Assembly (NCBI RefSeq): GCF_016775475.1
Contig: NZ_JAEUXJ010000006.1
Location: 62,001-126,000 of the forward strand
Reading direction: 5' to 3'
DNA length: 64,000 nucleotides
Source: Belnapia mucosa
GTDB taxonomy: Bacteria > Pseudomonadota > Alphaproteobacteria > Acetobacterales > Acetobacteraceae
Translations under genes and position numbers: made by a program
Notes under the pieces: model-generated
Seen by the model: the letters and a program-made list of their open reading frames with translations, nothing else
What the model was told of the DNA's origin: nothing
Databases searched by the model: none
Shown here: piece after piece, positions 45,739-55,377 of the stretch
Layout of the letters: each line of letters starts with the position of its first letter
How positions within the stretch are numbered: position 1 is the stretch's first letter

Positions 45739-48515
45739 CAGGCCTTGGCGGCCGGCTTCCGGGCCGGGGCCTTGCGCGTGGCCGGCTTGGCCTTGGCCGC
45801 AGGCTTCTTCGCTGCCGCGGCGGCCGGCTTGCGCACGGCGGGTTTCGCCGCGGCCGCGGCCTTGCGGGGCGCGGGCCTGGACGGCTTGGCCTCGGCCTCG
45901 GCCGCGCCATTCGCCTTGGCGGCCGGTTTTGCCGCCTTGCCCTTGCCCTTGGCGCCCTTGCCCTTCGGCACCAGCTCCTTGCCCTTCTCGGCCAGCAGGG
46001 CGACGGTTTCCTCCAGCGTCGCATCCTCCATGACGAGGTTGCGCGGCAGGTTGGCCACCATCTTGCCGTGCTGGGCATAGGGGCCGAAGCGACCCTTGCG
46101 GATCTCGACCGGGGCGCCGTCCTTTGGATGCGGCCCGACGAAGCGGACTTTTGCCCTGGCTTTTGCCAGCAGCTCCATCGCCCGGTTCATGCCGAGCGAG
46201 AGCACGTCATCCCCCGGCTCCAGCGACTGGAAGATGGAGCCCACCTTGATATAGGGCCCGAAGCGGCCGAGCCCGGCCTGGATCTCCTCGCCGCTCTCGG
46301 GGTCCCGCCCGATGACGCGGGGCAGGGAGAGCAGCTTCAGGGCGCGGTCCAGGTCGAGCGTATCCGCATCCATGTCGCGCGTCAGGCTGGCGCGGCGCGG
46401 CTTGGTCGGCTTGCCCTTCTCATCCGTCCCGCCCTCGCCGAGCTGGACATAGACGCCATAGGGGCCGCGGCGGACCGTCACCTGCTCGCCCGTCGCCGGG
46501 TCACGGCCGAGCTCGCGCGGGCCCTCGGTCAGGCCCGTCGCACCCTCGCCATCGGCGCCAGGGGCGATCAGCGGCCGGGTGTAGCGGCATTCCGGATAGT
46601 TGGAGCAGCCGATGAAGGCGCCGGTCCGGCCGAGCCGGAGGCCGAGCCGCCCGCCGGAGCAGGCCGGGCAGACGCGCGGGTCGGTGCCGTCGCCGCGCTC
46701 GGGGAAGAAATGCGGGCCGAGCTCGGCATCCAGCGCGTCGATGACGTCGCTGATCTTGAGCTCCTTGGTCGCGTCCACCGCGCGGCGGAAATCGTCCCAG
46801 AAGGCGTGCATGACCGCGCGCCAGTCGATCTTGCCGCCGGAGATGTCGTCCAGCTGCTCCTCGAGCCCGGCGGTGAAGCCGGTATCGACATAGCGCTCAA
46901 AGAAATGGACCAGGAAGGTGGTGACGAGGCGGCCGCGATCCTCCGGGATAAAGCGGCGCTTCTCCAGCTTCACATAATCCCGGTCCTGCAGGGTCTGCAG
47001 GATCGAGGCATAGGTGGAGGGGCGGCCGATGCCGAGCTCCTCCATCTTCTTCACCAGGCTCGCCTCGGAATAGCGTGGCGGCGGCTGGGTGAAGTGCTGG
47101 CTGGCCATGACCTCGCCGCGCTTCAGCGGATCGCGCTCCCGCATCGGCGGCAGGGTCCGGCTTTCCTCATCCTCCTGCGCGCCGGTGACAAGGCCGGCGC
47201 GGGCATCGGCGGCGCGGTCGTCCTCATCCTCGCGGTAGAGCTTCAGGAAGCCGTCGAAGGCGATGACGGAGCCGGTGGCGCGCAGCACCGTCCGCTTCGC
47301 CGGGTCGGCGATCTCGACCGTGGTCTGGTCCAGCTCGGCCGACTGCATCTGGCTGGCGACGGCGCGCTTCCAGACCAGCTCATAGAGCTTGCGCTGCCGG
47401 TCATCGAGGAAGCGGGCGACGCGGTCGGGCGTGTTGCGCACATCGGTCGGGCGGATCGCCTCATGCGCCTCCTGGGCGTTCTTCGCCTTGGAGGAATATT
47501 CGCGCGGTGCGCCGGGCAGGTAGTCCGGGCCGAATTCACCCTTCACATGGTCGCGGATGGCGGTGATCGCCTCGCGCGCCATCTGCACGCCATCGGTCCG
47601 CATATAGGTGATGAGGCCGACCGTCTCGCCCTGGATATCGACGCCTTCATAGAGCTGCTGGGCGGTGCGCATGGTCTGCTGCGCGCCCATGCCGAGTTTG
47701 CGGCTCGCCTCCTGCTGGAGCGTCGAGGTGGTGAAGGGCGGCGGCGGATTGCGGCGGACGCGGCGCTTCTCGACCGAGAGGACGGAGAAGGTCCCGGCCT
47801 CCACCGCCGCCTTGGCGCGCATCGCGCTCGCCTCGTCCGGCAGGTCGAACTGGTCGAGCTTCTTGCCGTCGAGATGCGTGAGCCGCGCGGTGAAGGGCGC
47901 GCCCTGCGGCGTGGTGAAGCGGCCCTCGACGGTCCAGTATTCGCGGGCCTTGAAGGCCTCGATCTCCGCCTCGCGCTCGCAGATGAGGCGAAGGGCCACC
48001 GACTGCACCCGGCCGGCCGAGCGGCTGCCGGGCAGCTTCCGCCAGAGCACGGGCGAGAGGGTGAAGCCGACCAGGTAGTCGAGCGCGCGGCGCGCCAGAT
48101 AGGCATCGATCAGCGGCGCATCGAGGTCGCGCGGATGGGCGATCGCGTGCTGGATGGCGCGCTTGGTGATCTCGTTGAAGGTGATGCGCCGGACCTCGAC
48201 GCCCTTCAGCGCCCCCTTCCGCGCCAGCATGTCCTTCACATGCCAGGAGATCGCCTCGCCCTCGCGGTCCGGGTCGGTGGCGAGGAAGAGGCGGCGGGCG
48301 CCCTTCAGGGCGCGGGCGATCTCATTGACCTGGCGCTCGCCGCGATCCTCAGACTCCCAGTCCATGGCGAAGTCTTCCTCCGGCCGGACAGAGCCGTCCT
48401 TCGGGGGCAGGTCGCGGACATGGCCGAAGCTGGCGAGGACCTTGTAGTCCCCCCCGAGGTATTTGTTGATCGTCTTGGCCTTGGCGGGCGATTCGACAAC
48501 GACGACGTCCGTCAT
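45738..48515 (-). CDS. topA: DNA topoisomerase I
   Basis: This 925-residue type IA topoisomerase relaxes negative supercoils. The Toprim domain opens with DVVVVESPAKAKTINKYLGG. The catalytic Tyr is in GLITYMRTDGVQM. A zinc-finger (CPACSGGRLGLRLG, then GCSNYPECRYTRP) is followed by three repeated C-terminal topo domains (for example RRGPYGVYVQLG and LGRFGPYIKVG). A long Lys/Ala-rich tail ends the protein and probably binds DNA or ribonucleoprotein. ATG 48515 is the family start; the frame extends 18 codons further without support. One base overlaps rnr. Confidence 0.97.
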   Translation of the reverse strand: MTDVVVVESPAKAKTINKYLGGDYKVLASFGHVRDLPPKDGSVRPEEDFAMDWESEDRGERQVNEIARALKGARRLFLATDPDREGEAISWHVKDMLARKGALKGVEVRRITFNEITKRAIQHAIAHPRDLDAPLIDAYLARRALDYLVGFTLSPVLWRKLPGSRSAGRVQSVALRLICEREAEIEAFKAREYWTVEGRFTTPQGAPFTARLTHLDGKKLDQFDLPDEASAMRAKAAVEAGTFSVLSVEKRRVRRNPPPPFTTSTLQQEASRKLGMGAQQTMRTAQQLYEGVDIQGETVGLITYMRTDGVQMAREAITAIRDHVKGEFGPDYLPGAPREYSSKAKNAQEAHEAIRPTDVRNTPDRVARFLDDRQRKLYELVWKRAVASQMQSAELDQTTVEIADPAKRTVLRATGSVIAFDGFLKLYREDEDDRAADARAGLVTGAQEDEESRTLPPMRERDPLKRGEVMASQHFTQPPPRYSEASLVKKMEELGIGRPSTYASILQTLQDRDYVKLEKRRFIPEDRGRLVTTFLVHFFERYVDTGFTAGLEEQLDDISGGKIDWRAVMHAFWDDFRRAVDATKELKISDVIDALDAELGPHFFPERGDGTDPRVCPACSGGRLGLRLGRTGAFIGCSNYPECRYTRPLIAPGADGEGATGLTEGPRELGRDPATGEQVTVRRGPYGVYVQLGEGGTDEKGKPTKPRRASLTRDMDADTLDLDRALKLLSLPRVIGRDPESGEEIQAGLGRFGPYIKVGSIFQSLEPGDDVLSLGMNRAMELLAKARAKVRFVGPHPKDGAPVEIRKGRFGPYAQHGKMVANLPRNLVMEDATLEETVALLAEKGKELVPKGKGAKGKGKAAKPAAKANGAAEAEAKPSRPAPRKAAAAAKPAVRKPAAAAAKKPAAKAKPATRKAPARKPAAKA

Positions 48516-48583
48516 GGACTCCAGATCCCTCGGCCTTCGCGGCCGGGCATAAAGGCCGGTCCCGGCCATCCTGTCGCGCCAAA

Positions 48584-49687
48584 TCAGGCCTGGCCGGTGA
48601 GGGCCACGCGGTTTCCCGGCAGCGTCTCGACCCGCCCGGCCAGTTCGAGATCGAGAAGGATCGCCTGGACCGCGGAGGGCGAGAGGTGGCAGCGCCGCAC
48701 CACCTCGTCAACCGCAATGGGGGCGGTTCCAAGCAATTCAAGAACTTGTCCAGCCTCGCCCTTGGGCTCGGCGGGCTCCGGCGCCGGCTCCGCTGCCGCT
48801 TCGGCGATCAGGCGGGGGGCAAAGAGGGGGGCGGGGCGAGGGCTCTCGGGCAGGTGTTCCAGCACATCGGCCGCCGATTCGGTCAGATGCGCGCCCTGGC
48901 GGATGAGGTCGTTGGACCCCCGCGCGCGCGGGTCGATCGGGCTGCCGGGGACGGCGAAGAGCTCCCGCCCCGCCTCCAGCGCCATCCGGGCGGTTATGAG
49001 GCTGCCGGACCGCGGCGCCGCCTCGATCACCACCACGCCGAGGGCGAGGCTGGCGACGATGCGGTTCCGCTTGGGGAAATGCCGGGCGAGGGGGGCGGTG
49101 CCGAGCGGCGCCTCGGCCAGCACCGCCCCGCCTTCGGCCGCGATGCGGGCCTGCAAGCCGGCATGGTCGGGCGGATAGGGCTGGTCGAGCCCGCCGGCGA
49201 CCGCGGCGATGGTCCGGCCACGGCGGAGGGCGCCGAGATGGGCGGCGGCATCGATCCCGCGCGCCAGGCCCGAGACGATGGCAAGGCCGGCGCCGGCCAG
49301 CTCCTCCGCCAGGCCCTCGGCGATGCGGCGGCCGGCGGCGGAGGCGTTGCGGGCGCCGACCAGGGCTACGGCCCGCGGGGCCAGCGCCGCCGGATCACCG
49401 AGCAGGGCGAGGACCGGCGGCGCGTCATGCAATTCCTCCAGCAGCGGCGGATAGCCGGGCAGGCCGAGGAAGAGGAAGCGGCCGCCGAGCCGGCCGAGGG
49501 CGGCCGTCTCCCGCTCCGCCAGGGCCGGCGGCGGGGGCCGCAGCTTGCCACGGCTGACATCCGGCAGGGTGGCGAGGGCGGCGCGGGCGCTGCCGAAGCG
49601 CAGCATCAGGCGGCGAAAGGTCTGGGTGCCGACGCCTTCCGTGCGGGCGAGGCGGAGGCGGTCGAGGGCGTCGGGCGGCGCATCCAT
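48584..49687 (-). CDS. dprA: DNA-processing protein DprA (Smf)
   Basis: This 367-residue protein loads RecA on incoming single-stranded DNA during transformation. The Rossmann-like domain reads VALVGARNASAAGRRIAEGL and IVSGLARGIDAAAH, with RNRIVASLALGVVVIEA and SGSLITARMALEAGR later. A C-terminal winged-helix domain (APIAVDEVVRRCHLSPSAVQ) is present. The ATG at 49687 is preferred, the extra upstream residues of the longest frame being unsupported. It lies between plsY and topA, a conserved alphaproteobacterial arrangement. Confidence 0.95.
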   Translation of the reverse strand: MDAPPDALDRLRLARTEGVGTQTFRRLMLRFGSARAALATLPDVSRGKLRPPPPALAERETAALGRLGGRFLFLGLPGYPPLLEELHDAPPVLALLGDPAALAPRAVALVGARNASAAGRRIAEGLAEELAGAGLAIVSGLARGIDAAAHLGALRRGRTIAAVAGGLDQPYPPDHAGLQARIAAEGGAVLAEAPLGTAPLARHFPKRNRIVASLALGVVVIEAAPRSGSLITARMALEAGRELFAVPGSPIDPRARGSNDLIRQGAHLTESAADVLEHLPESPRPAPLFAPRLIAEAAAEPAPEPAEPKGEAGQVLELLGTAPIAVDEVVRRCHLSPSAVQAILLDLELAGRVETLPGNRVALTGQA

Positions 49688-49751
49688 GCTCGGCTGGTCC
49701 CTGGGAAGGCCAGGAACCATGCCGGCGGCGGAATGTCCAGAAATTCGTTGC

Positions 49752-50336
49752 CTAAGCTTTACGACCGATCCGCGGCTCGGTCCCGGCCAGCAGGCGCCGG
49801 ATATTGGCGTGATGGCGGATGGCGACCAGCACGGCGATCCCGGCGCTGAACAGGGCAAGGTCCGGGCGCCCGGCCAGAAGGGCGATCACCGGTGCCGCGA
49901 CGCAGGCCGTGAGTGAGCTGGCGGAGGAAATGCGCGTCGCGAAGGCCATCGCCAGCCAGACCAATGCCGCGCCCAGGCCAAGCCACCAGGCAGCGGCCAG
50001 CAGCACGCCGCCGCCGGTCGCCACGCTCTTGCCGCCCTTGAAGCCCAGCCAGACGGGGAAGGCATGGCCGAGTACGGCGCCGAAGCCGGCCGCCAGCCCC
50101 GCCTGCTCGCCCCAGAGGCTGCCGGCTAGCCAGAGGGCAAGCGCCCCCTTGGCGATGTCGAGGGCGAGGGTCGCGGCGGCGAGCAGCTTGTTGCCGGTGC
50201 GTAGGACGTTGGTTGCGCCGATGCTGCCGGAGCCGATGGCGCGGACATCGCCGAGGCCGGCCGCACGGGTCAGCAGCAGCCCCCAGGGGACGGAGCCCAG
50301 CAGGTAGCCGAGCAGGAGGGCGAGCAGCATCGTCAT
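49752..50336 (-). CDS. plsY: Acyl-phosphate glycerol-3-phosphate acyltransferase
   Basis: This 194-residue inner membrane enzyme makes lysophosphatidic acid. The start LLALLLGYLLGSVPWGLLLT and the loops GSGSIGATNVLRTGNK and GHAFPVWLGFKGGKSVATGG are the family's active-site motifs. About five membrane helices are visible. ATG overlaps the stop of the PyrC-like gene (ATGA), so translation is coupled. Confidence 0.95.
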   Translation of the reverse strand: MTMLLALLLGYLLGSVPWGLLLTRAAGLGDVRAIGSGSIGATNVLRTGNKLLAAATLALDIAKGALALWLAGSLWGEQAGLAAGFGAVLGHAFPVWLGFKGGKSVATGGGVLLAAAWWLGLGAALVWLAMAFATRISSASSLTACVAAPVIALLAGRPDLALFSAGIAVLVAIRHHANIRRLLAGTEPRIGRKA

Positions 50337-51610
50337 ATGGCGAAGACCCGGCGGCCGGATTTCCAGGTGCCGATCACCCGCCCCTCCAGCGCGCGGCCGT
50401 CGAAGGGAGAGTTCTGCGCCTTGCCGGGCAGGCTGCCGGCCTTCACCTGCCAGCCCCGATCGAGCTCGAACAGCACCAGATCGGCCGTCGCGCCCTTGGC
50501 CAGCCGCCCGATCGGCAGGCCGAGCAGGGCCGCGGGCCGGGCCGTCAGCAGGCCGAGCGCCTGGAGCAGCGGCAGGTCTCCGCCATGGACCCGGGCGAGC
50601 GTCACGCCGAGCAGGGTGGCGAGGCCGGCGCCGCCCGCCTCGGCCTGGGCGAAGGGCAGGCGCTTGTCGTCGGCATCGCGCGGCTGGTGGTCGGAGGCGA
50701 TGGCATCGATGGTGCCATCCTGCAGCGCCGCGACCACGGCTAGGCGGTCGGCCTCCGGCCGCAGCGGCGGGGAGAGCTTCGCATAGGTGCGGTAGTCGCC
50801 GATCGCCGTCTCGTTCAGGTCGAAATAGGGGGGCGCGGTGTCGCAGGTGACGGCCAGCCCCTCGGCCTTGGCGGCGCGGATCAGGTCGAGCGCCGCGCCG
50901 GTGCTGACATGGGCGAAATGCACATGTCCGCCGGTGAGCCGGGCGAGGGAGATGTCGCGCTGGACCAGCATCGCCTCGGCCGCGGCCGGGATGCCGGGCA
51001 GGCCGAGCCGCGTCGCCAGCTCGCCCTCGGTCGCGGCGCCGCCGGCGGCGAGGCCAGGCTCCTCCGGATGCTGCACCACCATCCGCCCGAAGGCGCGGGC
51101 ATAGGAGAGGGCGAGGCGCATGGTCCGCGCATGGCCGATGGCGCGGCGGCCATCGGTGAAGCCGACGGCGCCGGCTTCCAGCAGCAGCCCGTATTCGGCG
51201 ATCTCCTTGCCCTCGCAATGCTTGGTTGCCGCGGCATAGGGCAGGAGGGTGATGCTGCCCGTCGCCTCCCCACGGCGGAGGACGAATTGCACCAGCGCCG
51301 GGTCGTCGAGGGCCGGCTCCGTATCCGGCAGGGCGCAGAGGGTGGTGATGCCCCCCGCGACGGCGGCGGCGGCAGCCGAGGCGATGGTCTCGCGGTGCTC
51401 GGCGCCCGGCTCGCCGATGGCGGCGCGCAGATCGACCAGGCCGGGGGCGAGGCAGGCGCCCTCGGCGGCGACGATCTCGGCGCCTTCGGGGCGGGAGAGG
51501 TTGGGGCCGTGGTCGAGGATCAGTCCGTTGCGGACAAGCAGGTCGCCCGGCGCGTCGAGGCCGGTGGCGGGGTCGAGCAGGCGGGCGCCGGTGAAGACGA
51601 TATCGGTCAC
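50333..51610 (-). CDS. Dihydroorotase-like protein lacking the HxH metal motif (PyrX-type), GTG start
   Basis: The 425 residues have the amidohydrolase dihydroorotase fold and lie in a pyrB cluster. Where active enzymes have VDLHVHLREPG, this protein reads VDLRAAIGEPG, so both His of the first metal motif are lost (R62 and A64). Later His and Asp positions (HFAHVS, SDHQP) persist. In Pseudomonas-type clusters, such PyrC-prime proteins are structural partners of aspartate carbamoyltransferase, and that is the most likely role here. The GTG at 51610 has GAGG five bases upstream; GTG 51616 is possible. An active dihydroorotase should then exist elsewhere in the genome. Confidence 0.88.
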   Translation of the reverse strand: MTDIVFTGARLLDPATGLDAPGDLLVRNGLILDHGPNLSRPEGAEIVAAEGACLAPGLVDLRAAIGEPGAEHRETIASAAAAAVAGGITTLCALPDTEPALDDPALVQFVLRRGEATGSITLLPYAAATKHCEGKEIAEYGLLLEAGAVGFTDGRRAIGHARTMRLALSYARAFGRMVVQHPEEPGLAAGGAATEGELATRLGLPGIPAAAEAMLVQRDISLARLTGGHVHFAHVSTGAALDLIRAAKAEGLAVTCDTAPPYFDLNETAIGDYRTYAKLSPPLRPEADRLAVVAALQDGTIDAIASDHQPRDADDKRLPFAQAEAGGAGLATLLGVTLARVHGGDLPLLQALGLLTARPAALLGLPIGRLAKGATADLVLFELDRGWQVKAGSLPGKAQNSPFDGRALEGRVIGTWKSGRRVFAI

Positions 51611-51617
51611 ATGCACC

Positions 51618-52106
51618 TCATGGTCTGTCCGAGGGCGTCAGGCCTGATACCCAGTCGTCGAATAGCTGGGCCAGTTTCCAAAGGGACATGGCGCAAGGGA
51701 CGCCTAGTAGAAGAATCCAGAACAGGGCGACCCAAAACGAGAGCAGCTCCTCGTGCGCCACCATACGGCCCCCCCGCCCGTCGACATGGACCGGGACAAG
51801 CTGCCCGGCCGCCGGCACGATCATGGGCTTGGACCAGGAACCTTGCCGATGGACGACGATCTGTTCCTGAACCCATCGGCCGTTCGAGGACTGCACCTGA
51901 GCGTATAGAAGGTAACGGCGACCCTTGCGGGTACCGGTCTTGGTGTCGATCGGCTCGCCGATAATGGTCGCGTTCTGCCGCTCCCAGGTTAGGGCAACGG
52001 CAGCGTCGCCCACGGCTTCTTTGACGATAAATCCAAGCAGAATTGCGATGGGTAGAAGGCCAACCACCAGGAAAGCAGGCGAGTCTCGCGCTTTCGGGTC
52101 CAGCAT
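51618..52106 (-). CDS. DUF3592-like membrane protein inserted in the pyr operon
   Basis: This 162-residue protein has one helix near the N-terminus (FLVVGLLPIAILLGFIV) and one near the C-terminus (FWVALFWILLLGVPCAMSLW). A DUF3592-type beta-rich middle (NATIIGEPIDTKTGTRKGRR to VPVHVDGRG) lies between them. Function is unknown. The ATG at 52106 shares a base with the pyrB stop (TGATG), so it is translated with pyrB, and it ends just before the pyrC-like gene. Its composition appears less GC-rich than its neighbours, and alphaproteobacterial clusters usually have pyrB directly followed by pyrC, which suggests an insertion. Confidence 0.65.
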   Translation of the reverse strand: MLDPKARDSPAFLVVGLLPIAILLGFIVKEAVGDAAVALTWERQNATIIGEPIDTKTGTRKGRRYLLYAQVQSSNGRWVQEQIVVHRQGSWSKPMIVPAAGQLVPVHVDGRGGRMVAHEELLSFWVALFWILLLGVPCAMSLWKLAQLFDDWVSGLTPSDRP

Positions 52107-53056
52107 CAGACATTCCGCCGCAGATCCCGCGCCAGCACGTCGAGCACCGCCATCCGGCAGGCGACGCCCATTTCCACTTGTTCGCCGATCACGCTGCATT
52201 CCGGGTCGTCGGCGATGGCGCTGTCGATCTCGATGCCGCGGTTCATCGGGCCGGGATGCATCACTATGGCATCCGGCTTGGCCCAGCCGAGCTTCTCCCG
52301 ATCCAGGCCGAAGAAGCGGAAGAACTCGCGGGAGGAGGGGACGAGGCCGCCCGTCATCCTCTCCCGCTGGAGGCGCAGCATCATCACCACATCGGCGCCG
52401 GCGAGGCCCGCCTTCATGTCATGGAAGACCTCGACGCCGAGGCGGGCGGCCTCGGCCGGGATCAGGGTCGGTGGGCCGATGACCCGGACCCTTGCGTTCA
52501 TCGCCGTCAACAGATGGATGTTCGACCGCGCAACGCGGCTGTGCAGCACGTCGCCGCAGATGGCGACGACCAGCCCCTCCAGCCTGCCCTTGCGCCGGCG
52601 GATCGTCAGCGCGTCGAGCAGCGCCTGGGTCGGATGTTCATGCGTGCCGTCGCCGGCATTGATGACGCTCGCGGATACCTTCTGGGAGAGCAGGGCCGGG
52701 GCGCCGGACTGCGCATGGCGGACCACCAGCAGGTCGCAATGCATGGCGTTCAGGGTGGTCGCCGTGTCGATCAGCGTCTCCCCCTTGTTCACCGAGGAAT
52801 TGGAGACGGACATGTTGATCACATCCGCCCCCAGCCGCTTCCCCGCCAGCTCGAAGCTGGTGCGGGTGCGGGTGCTGTCCTCGAAGAAGAGGTTGATCAG
52901 GGTCCGGCCCTTGAGGAGGTCCCGCTGGGTCTTCCCCTGGCGGTTGAGCAGCGCATAGCTCTCGGCCAGGTCGAGCAGGGCGCCGATATGCGGCGGCTCC
53001 AGCCCCTCGATGGCGAGGAGATGGCCATCGGGGAGGATGGGGAAGGAGAAGGACAT
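52106..53056 (-). CDS. pyrB: Aspartate carbamoyltransferase catalytic subunit
   Basis: This 316-residue enzyme makes carbamoyl-aspartate in pyrimidine synthesis. The carbamoyl-phosphate motif reads [17 protein letters not shown], with [16 protein letters not shown] further on. The ATG directly follows the ruvX stop with no gap. The PyrC-like protein two genes downstream is probably its structural partner. Confidence 0.96.
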   Translation of the reverse strand: MSFSFPILPDGHLLAIEGLEPPHIGALLDLAESYALLNRQGKTQRDLLKGRTLINLFFEDSTRTRTSFELAGKRLGADVINMSVSNSSVNKGETLIDTATTLNAMHCDLLVVRHAQSGAPALLSQKVSASVINAGDGTHEHPTQALLDALTIRRRKGRLEGLVVAICGDVLHSRVARSNIHLLTAMNARVRVIGPPTLIPAEAARLGVEVFHDMKAGLAGADVVMMLRLQRERMTGGLVPSSREFFRFFGLDREKLGWAKPDAIVMHPGPMNRGIEIDSAIADDPECSVIGEQVEMGVACRMAVLDVLARDLRRNV

Positions 53057-53554
53057 CTAGGACTCGCCAGTCTCGGGTGGCGGGACACTAGCGGCGGGGC
53101 GGGTCGCGTCCAAGGCCGCCTGCAGCATATAGGCCGCCGCCGCCGCATCCACCGCTGCCGCCCGCTTCGCCCGGCTGAGATCGGCGGCCACCATCATCCG
53201 GTTCACCGCCGCGCTGCTCAGACGTTCGTCCCACATCGCCACCGGCAGCCCGGCCGCCGCGGCCACCGCCATGGCCCAGTCCTTCGCCGCCTGCGCCGCC
53301 GGACCGAAGCTGCCATCCATCGACAGCGGCAGACCGGCCACCAGCCCGCCCACGCCCTCCTTCCGCGCGATCGCTGCCAGCTCCGCCGCATTGGCTGCCA
53401 GCTTGCCCCGCTTCAGGCTGCCATAGGGACTGGCCAGCAGCAGCGAGACATCGGACAGCGCCAGCCCCACCAGCTTGCTTCCGGGGTCGAGCCCCAGCAG
53501 GCGTTGCCCCCGGGGCAGGGCGGCGCGAAGGTCGGTCAGGTTGAACAGGGCCAT
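53057..53554 (-). CDS. ruvX: Putative pre-16S rRNA nuclease / Holliday junction resolvase (RuvX/YqgF)
   Basis: This 165-residue RNase H-fold nuclease has the family motifs GLDPGSKLVGLALSD, GLPLSMDGSFGP, WDERLSSAAVNRMM and a C-terminal VDAAAAAYML, giving the acidic active-site residues. YqgF proteins mature the 5' end of 16S rRNA, and junction resolution has also been proposed. It is the first gene of the minus-strand cluster, starting 45 bases from the divergent gatC. Confidence 0.93.
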   Translation of the reverse strand: MALFNLTDLRAALPRGQRLLGLDPGSKLVGLALSDVSLLLASPYGSLKRGKLAANAAELAAIARKEGVGGLVAGLPLSMDGSFGPAAQAAKDWAMAVAAAAGLPVAMWDERLSSAAVNRMMVAADLSRAKRAAAVDAAAAAYMLQAALDATRPAASVPPPETGES

Positions 53555-53599
53555 GGGGGGCCTTATAGCCCCCTCTCGCGTGCAGACTGGAATGGACCC

Positions 53600-53887
53600 A
53601 TGTCCCTCGATATCCCGACGGTACGGCGCATCGCCGCCCTGGCCCGCATCCGGCTGGAGGAGGGCGAGCTCGCCCAGGCCCAGGCGGAGCTGAACGGCAT
53701 CCTCGGCTGGATCGAGCAATTGCAGGCGGTGAATACCGAAGGCGTGGAGCCGATGGCGGGCGGCGGCGCCGTCGCCCTGCGCCCGCGTCCCGATGCGGTG
53801 ACCGATGGCGGCATCGCGGACCAGATCCTCGCCAATGCGCCCGACCGTCAGGGCGAATATTTCGGCGTCCCGAAGGTGGTGGAATAA
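53600..53887 (+). CDS. gatC: Glutamyl/aspartyl-tRNA amidotransferase subunit C
   Basis: This 95-residue subunit stabilises GatA in the GatCAB complex, which forms Gln-tRNA-Gln and Asn-tRNA-Asn by transamidation. [20 protein letters not shown] and [20 protein letters not shown] are characteristic, and the C-terminus keeps the [11 protein letters not shown] segment. It starts gatC-gatA-gatB, with one base between gatC and gatA. Confidence 0.96.
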   Translation: MSLDIPTVRRIAALARIRLEEGELAQAQAELNGILGWIEQLQAVNTEGVEPMAGGGAVALRPRPDAVTDGGIADQILANAPDRQGEYFGVPKVVE

Positions 53888-53888
53888 G

Positions 53889-55376
53889 ATGCACCCGACC
53901 GACTTCACCCTGCGCGGCGCGATCGATGCGCTGAACGAGGGCATCATCACCTCCGTCGATCTGACCCAGGCGCATCTCGACGCCATCGCGGCGCTGAACC
54001 CGCGCCTCAACGCCTATATCACCGTGACCGGCGAGCAGGCGCTGGCCCAGGCCCGCGCCAGCGATGCGCGGCGGAAGGAGGGCGTCGCCGGCCCGCTCGA
54101 GGGCGTGCCGCTCGCCATCAAGGACCTGTTCTGCACGGCGGGGACGCTGACCACGGCCGGCAGCCGCATCCTCGGCAATTTCACCCCGCCCTATGAGAGC
54201 ACCGTCTCGGCCAACCTGCTGCGGGATGGCGCGGTCTTCCTCGGCAAGGCGAATCTCGACGAATTCGCCATGGGGTCGTCGAACACCACCAGCGCCTCCG
54301 GGCCGGTGGAGAATCCGTGGTCGCGCGCCAACGACCCGGATACGCGGCTGGTGCCCGGCGGCTCCTCCGGCGGCTCGGCGGCGGCGGTCGCGGCGCGGCT
54401 GGCGCTGGGCGCGACGGCGACGGATACGGGTGGCTCGATCCGCCAGCCGGCGGCCTTCTGCGGCATCGCCGGCATCAAGCCGACCTATGGGCGGTGCAGC
54501 CGCTTCGGCATCGTCGCCTTCGCCTCCTCGCTCGACCAGGCGGGGCCGGTGGCGCGCACCGTCGAGGACTGCGCGATCCTGCTGCGCTCCATGGCCGGGT
54601 TCGACCCGAAGGACAGCACCAGCGCCGATGTCCCGGTGCCCGACTTCGCCGCCGCCTGCGCCCGCGGCGTGAAGGGCCTGCGCATCGGCGTGCCGAAGGA
54701 ATACCGGCTGGAGGGTACGCCGCCGGAGATCGAGGCGCTCTGGGAACAGGGCCTCGCCTGGCTGCGCGAGCAGGGGGCGGAGACGGTCGAGATCAGCCTG
54801 CCGCACACGCAATTTGCGCTGCCGACCTACTATATCGTCGCCCCGGCCGAGGCTTCCTCCAACCTTGCCCGCTATGACGGCGTGCGCTTCGGCCTGCGCG
54901 TGACGGAGCCGAACAGCGACCTGCGCGACCTCTACGAGCGGACGCGGGCCCAGGGCTTCGGCGCCGAGGTGCGCCGGCGCATCCTGATCGGCACCTATGT
55001 GCTGAGCGCCGGCTACTACGACGCCTATTACCTGAAGGCGCAGAAGATCCGGGCCCTCATCAAGCGCGACTTCGACGAGGCCTTCGGCAAGGTCGACGCC
55101 ATCGTCACCCCGGCAACGCCCTCGGCCGCCTTCGGGATGGACGAGAAGCAGGACGACCCGGTGAAGATGTACCTCAACGACGTCTTCACCGTGACGGCGA
55201 ACCTCGCCGGCCTGCCGGGCCTCGCCGTGCCGGCCGGGCTCGACGCCCAAGGGCTGCCGCTCGGCCTGCAGGTGATCGGCCGGTCCTTCGATGAGGAGAC
55301 GGTCTTCGCCGTCGGCGCGGCGATCGAGCAGGCGGCGGGCTTCACCGCCCTGCCGCGGCTGCGGGCGGGCGCCTAG
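53889..55376 (+). CDS. gatA: Glutamyl/aspartyl-tRNA amidotransferase subunit A
   Basis: This 495-residue amidase subunit hydrolyses glutamine to supply ammonia. The Ser-cisSer-Lys triad is complete: K78 (AIKDLF), S159 ([13 protein letters not shown]) and S183 ([14 protein letters not shown]). Length and motifs match the family closely. A small gene of unknown role begins one base after its stop, and gatB follows. Confidence 0.97.
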   Translation: MHPTDFTLRGAIDALNEGIITSVDLTQAHLDAIAALNPRLNAYITVTGEQALAQARASDARRKEGVAGPLEGVPLAIKDLFCTAGTLTTAGSRILGNFTPPYESTVSANLLRDGAVFLGKANLDEFAMGSSNTTSASGPVENPWSRANDPDTRLVPGGSSGGSAAAVAARLALGATATDTGGSIRQPAAFCGIAGIKPTYGRCSRFGIVAFASSLDQAGPVARTVEDCAILLRSMAGFDPKDSTSADVPVPDFAAACARGVKGLRIGVPKEYRLEGTPPEIEALWEQGLAWLREQGAETVEISLPHTQFALPTYYIVAPAEASSNLARYDGVRFGLRVTEPNSDLRDLYERTRAQGFGAEVRRRILIGTYVLSAGYYDAYYLKAQKIRALIKRDFDEAFGKVDAIVTPATPSAAFGMDEKQDDPVKMYLNDVFTVTANLAGLPGLAVPAGLDAQGLPLGLQVIGRSFDEETVFAVGAAIEQAAGFTALPRLRAGA

Positions 55377-55377
55377 C

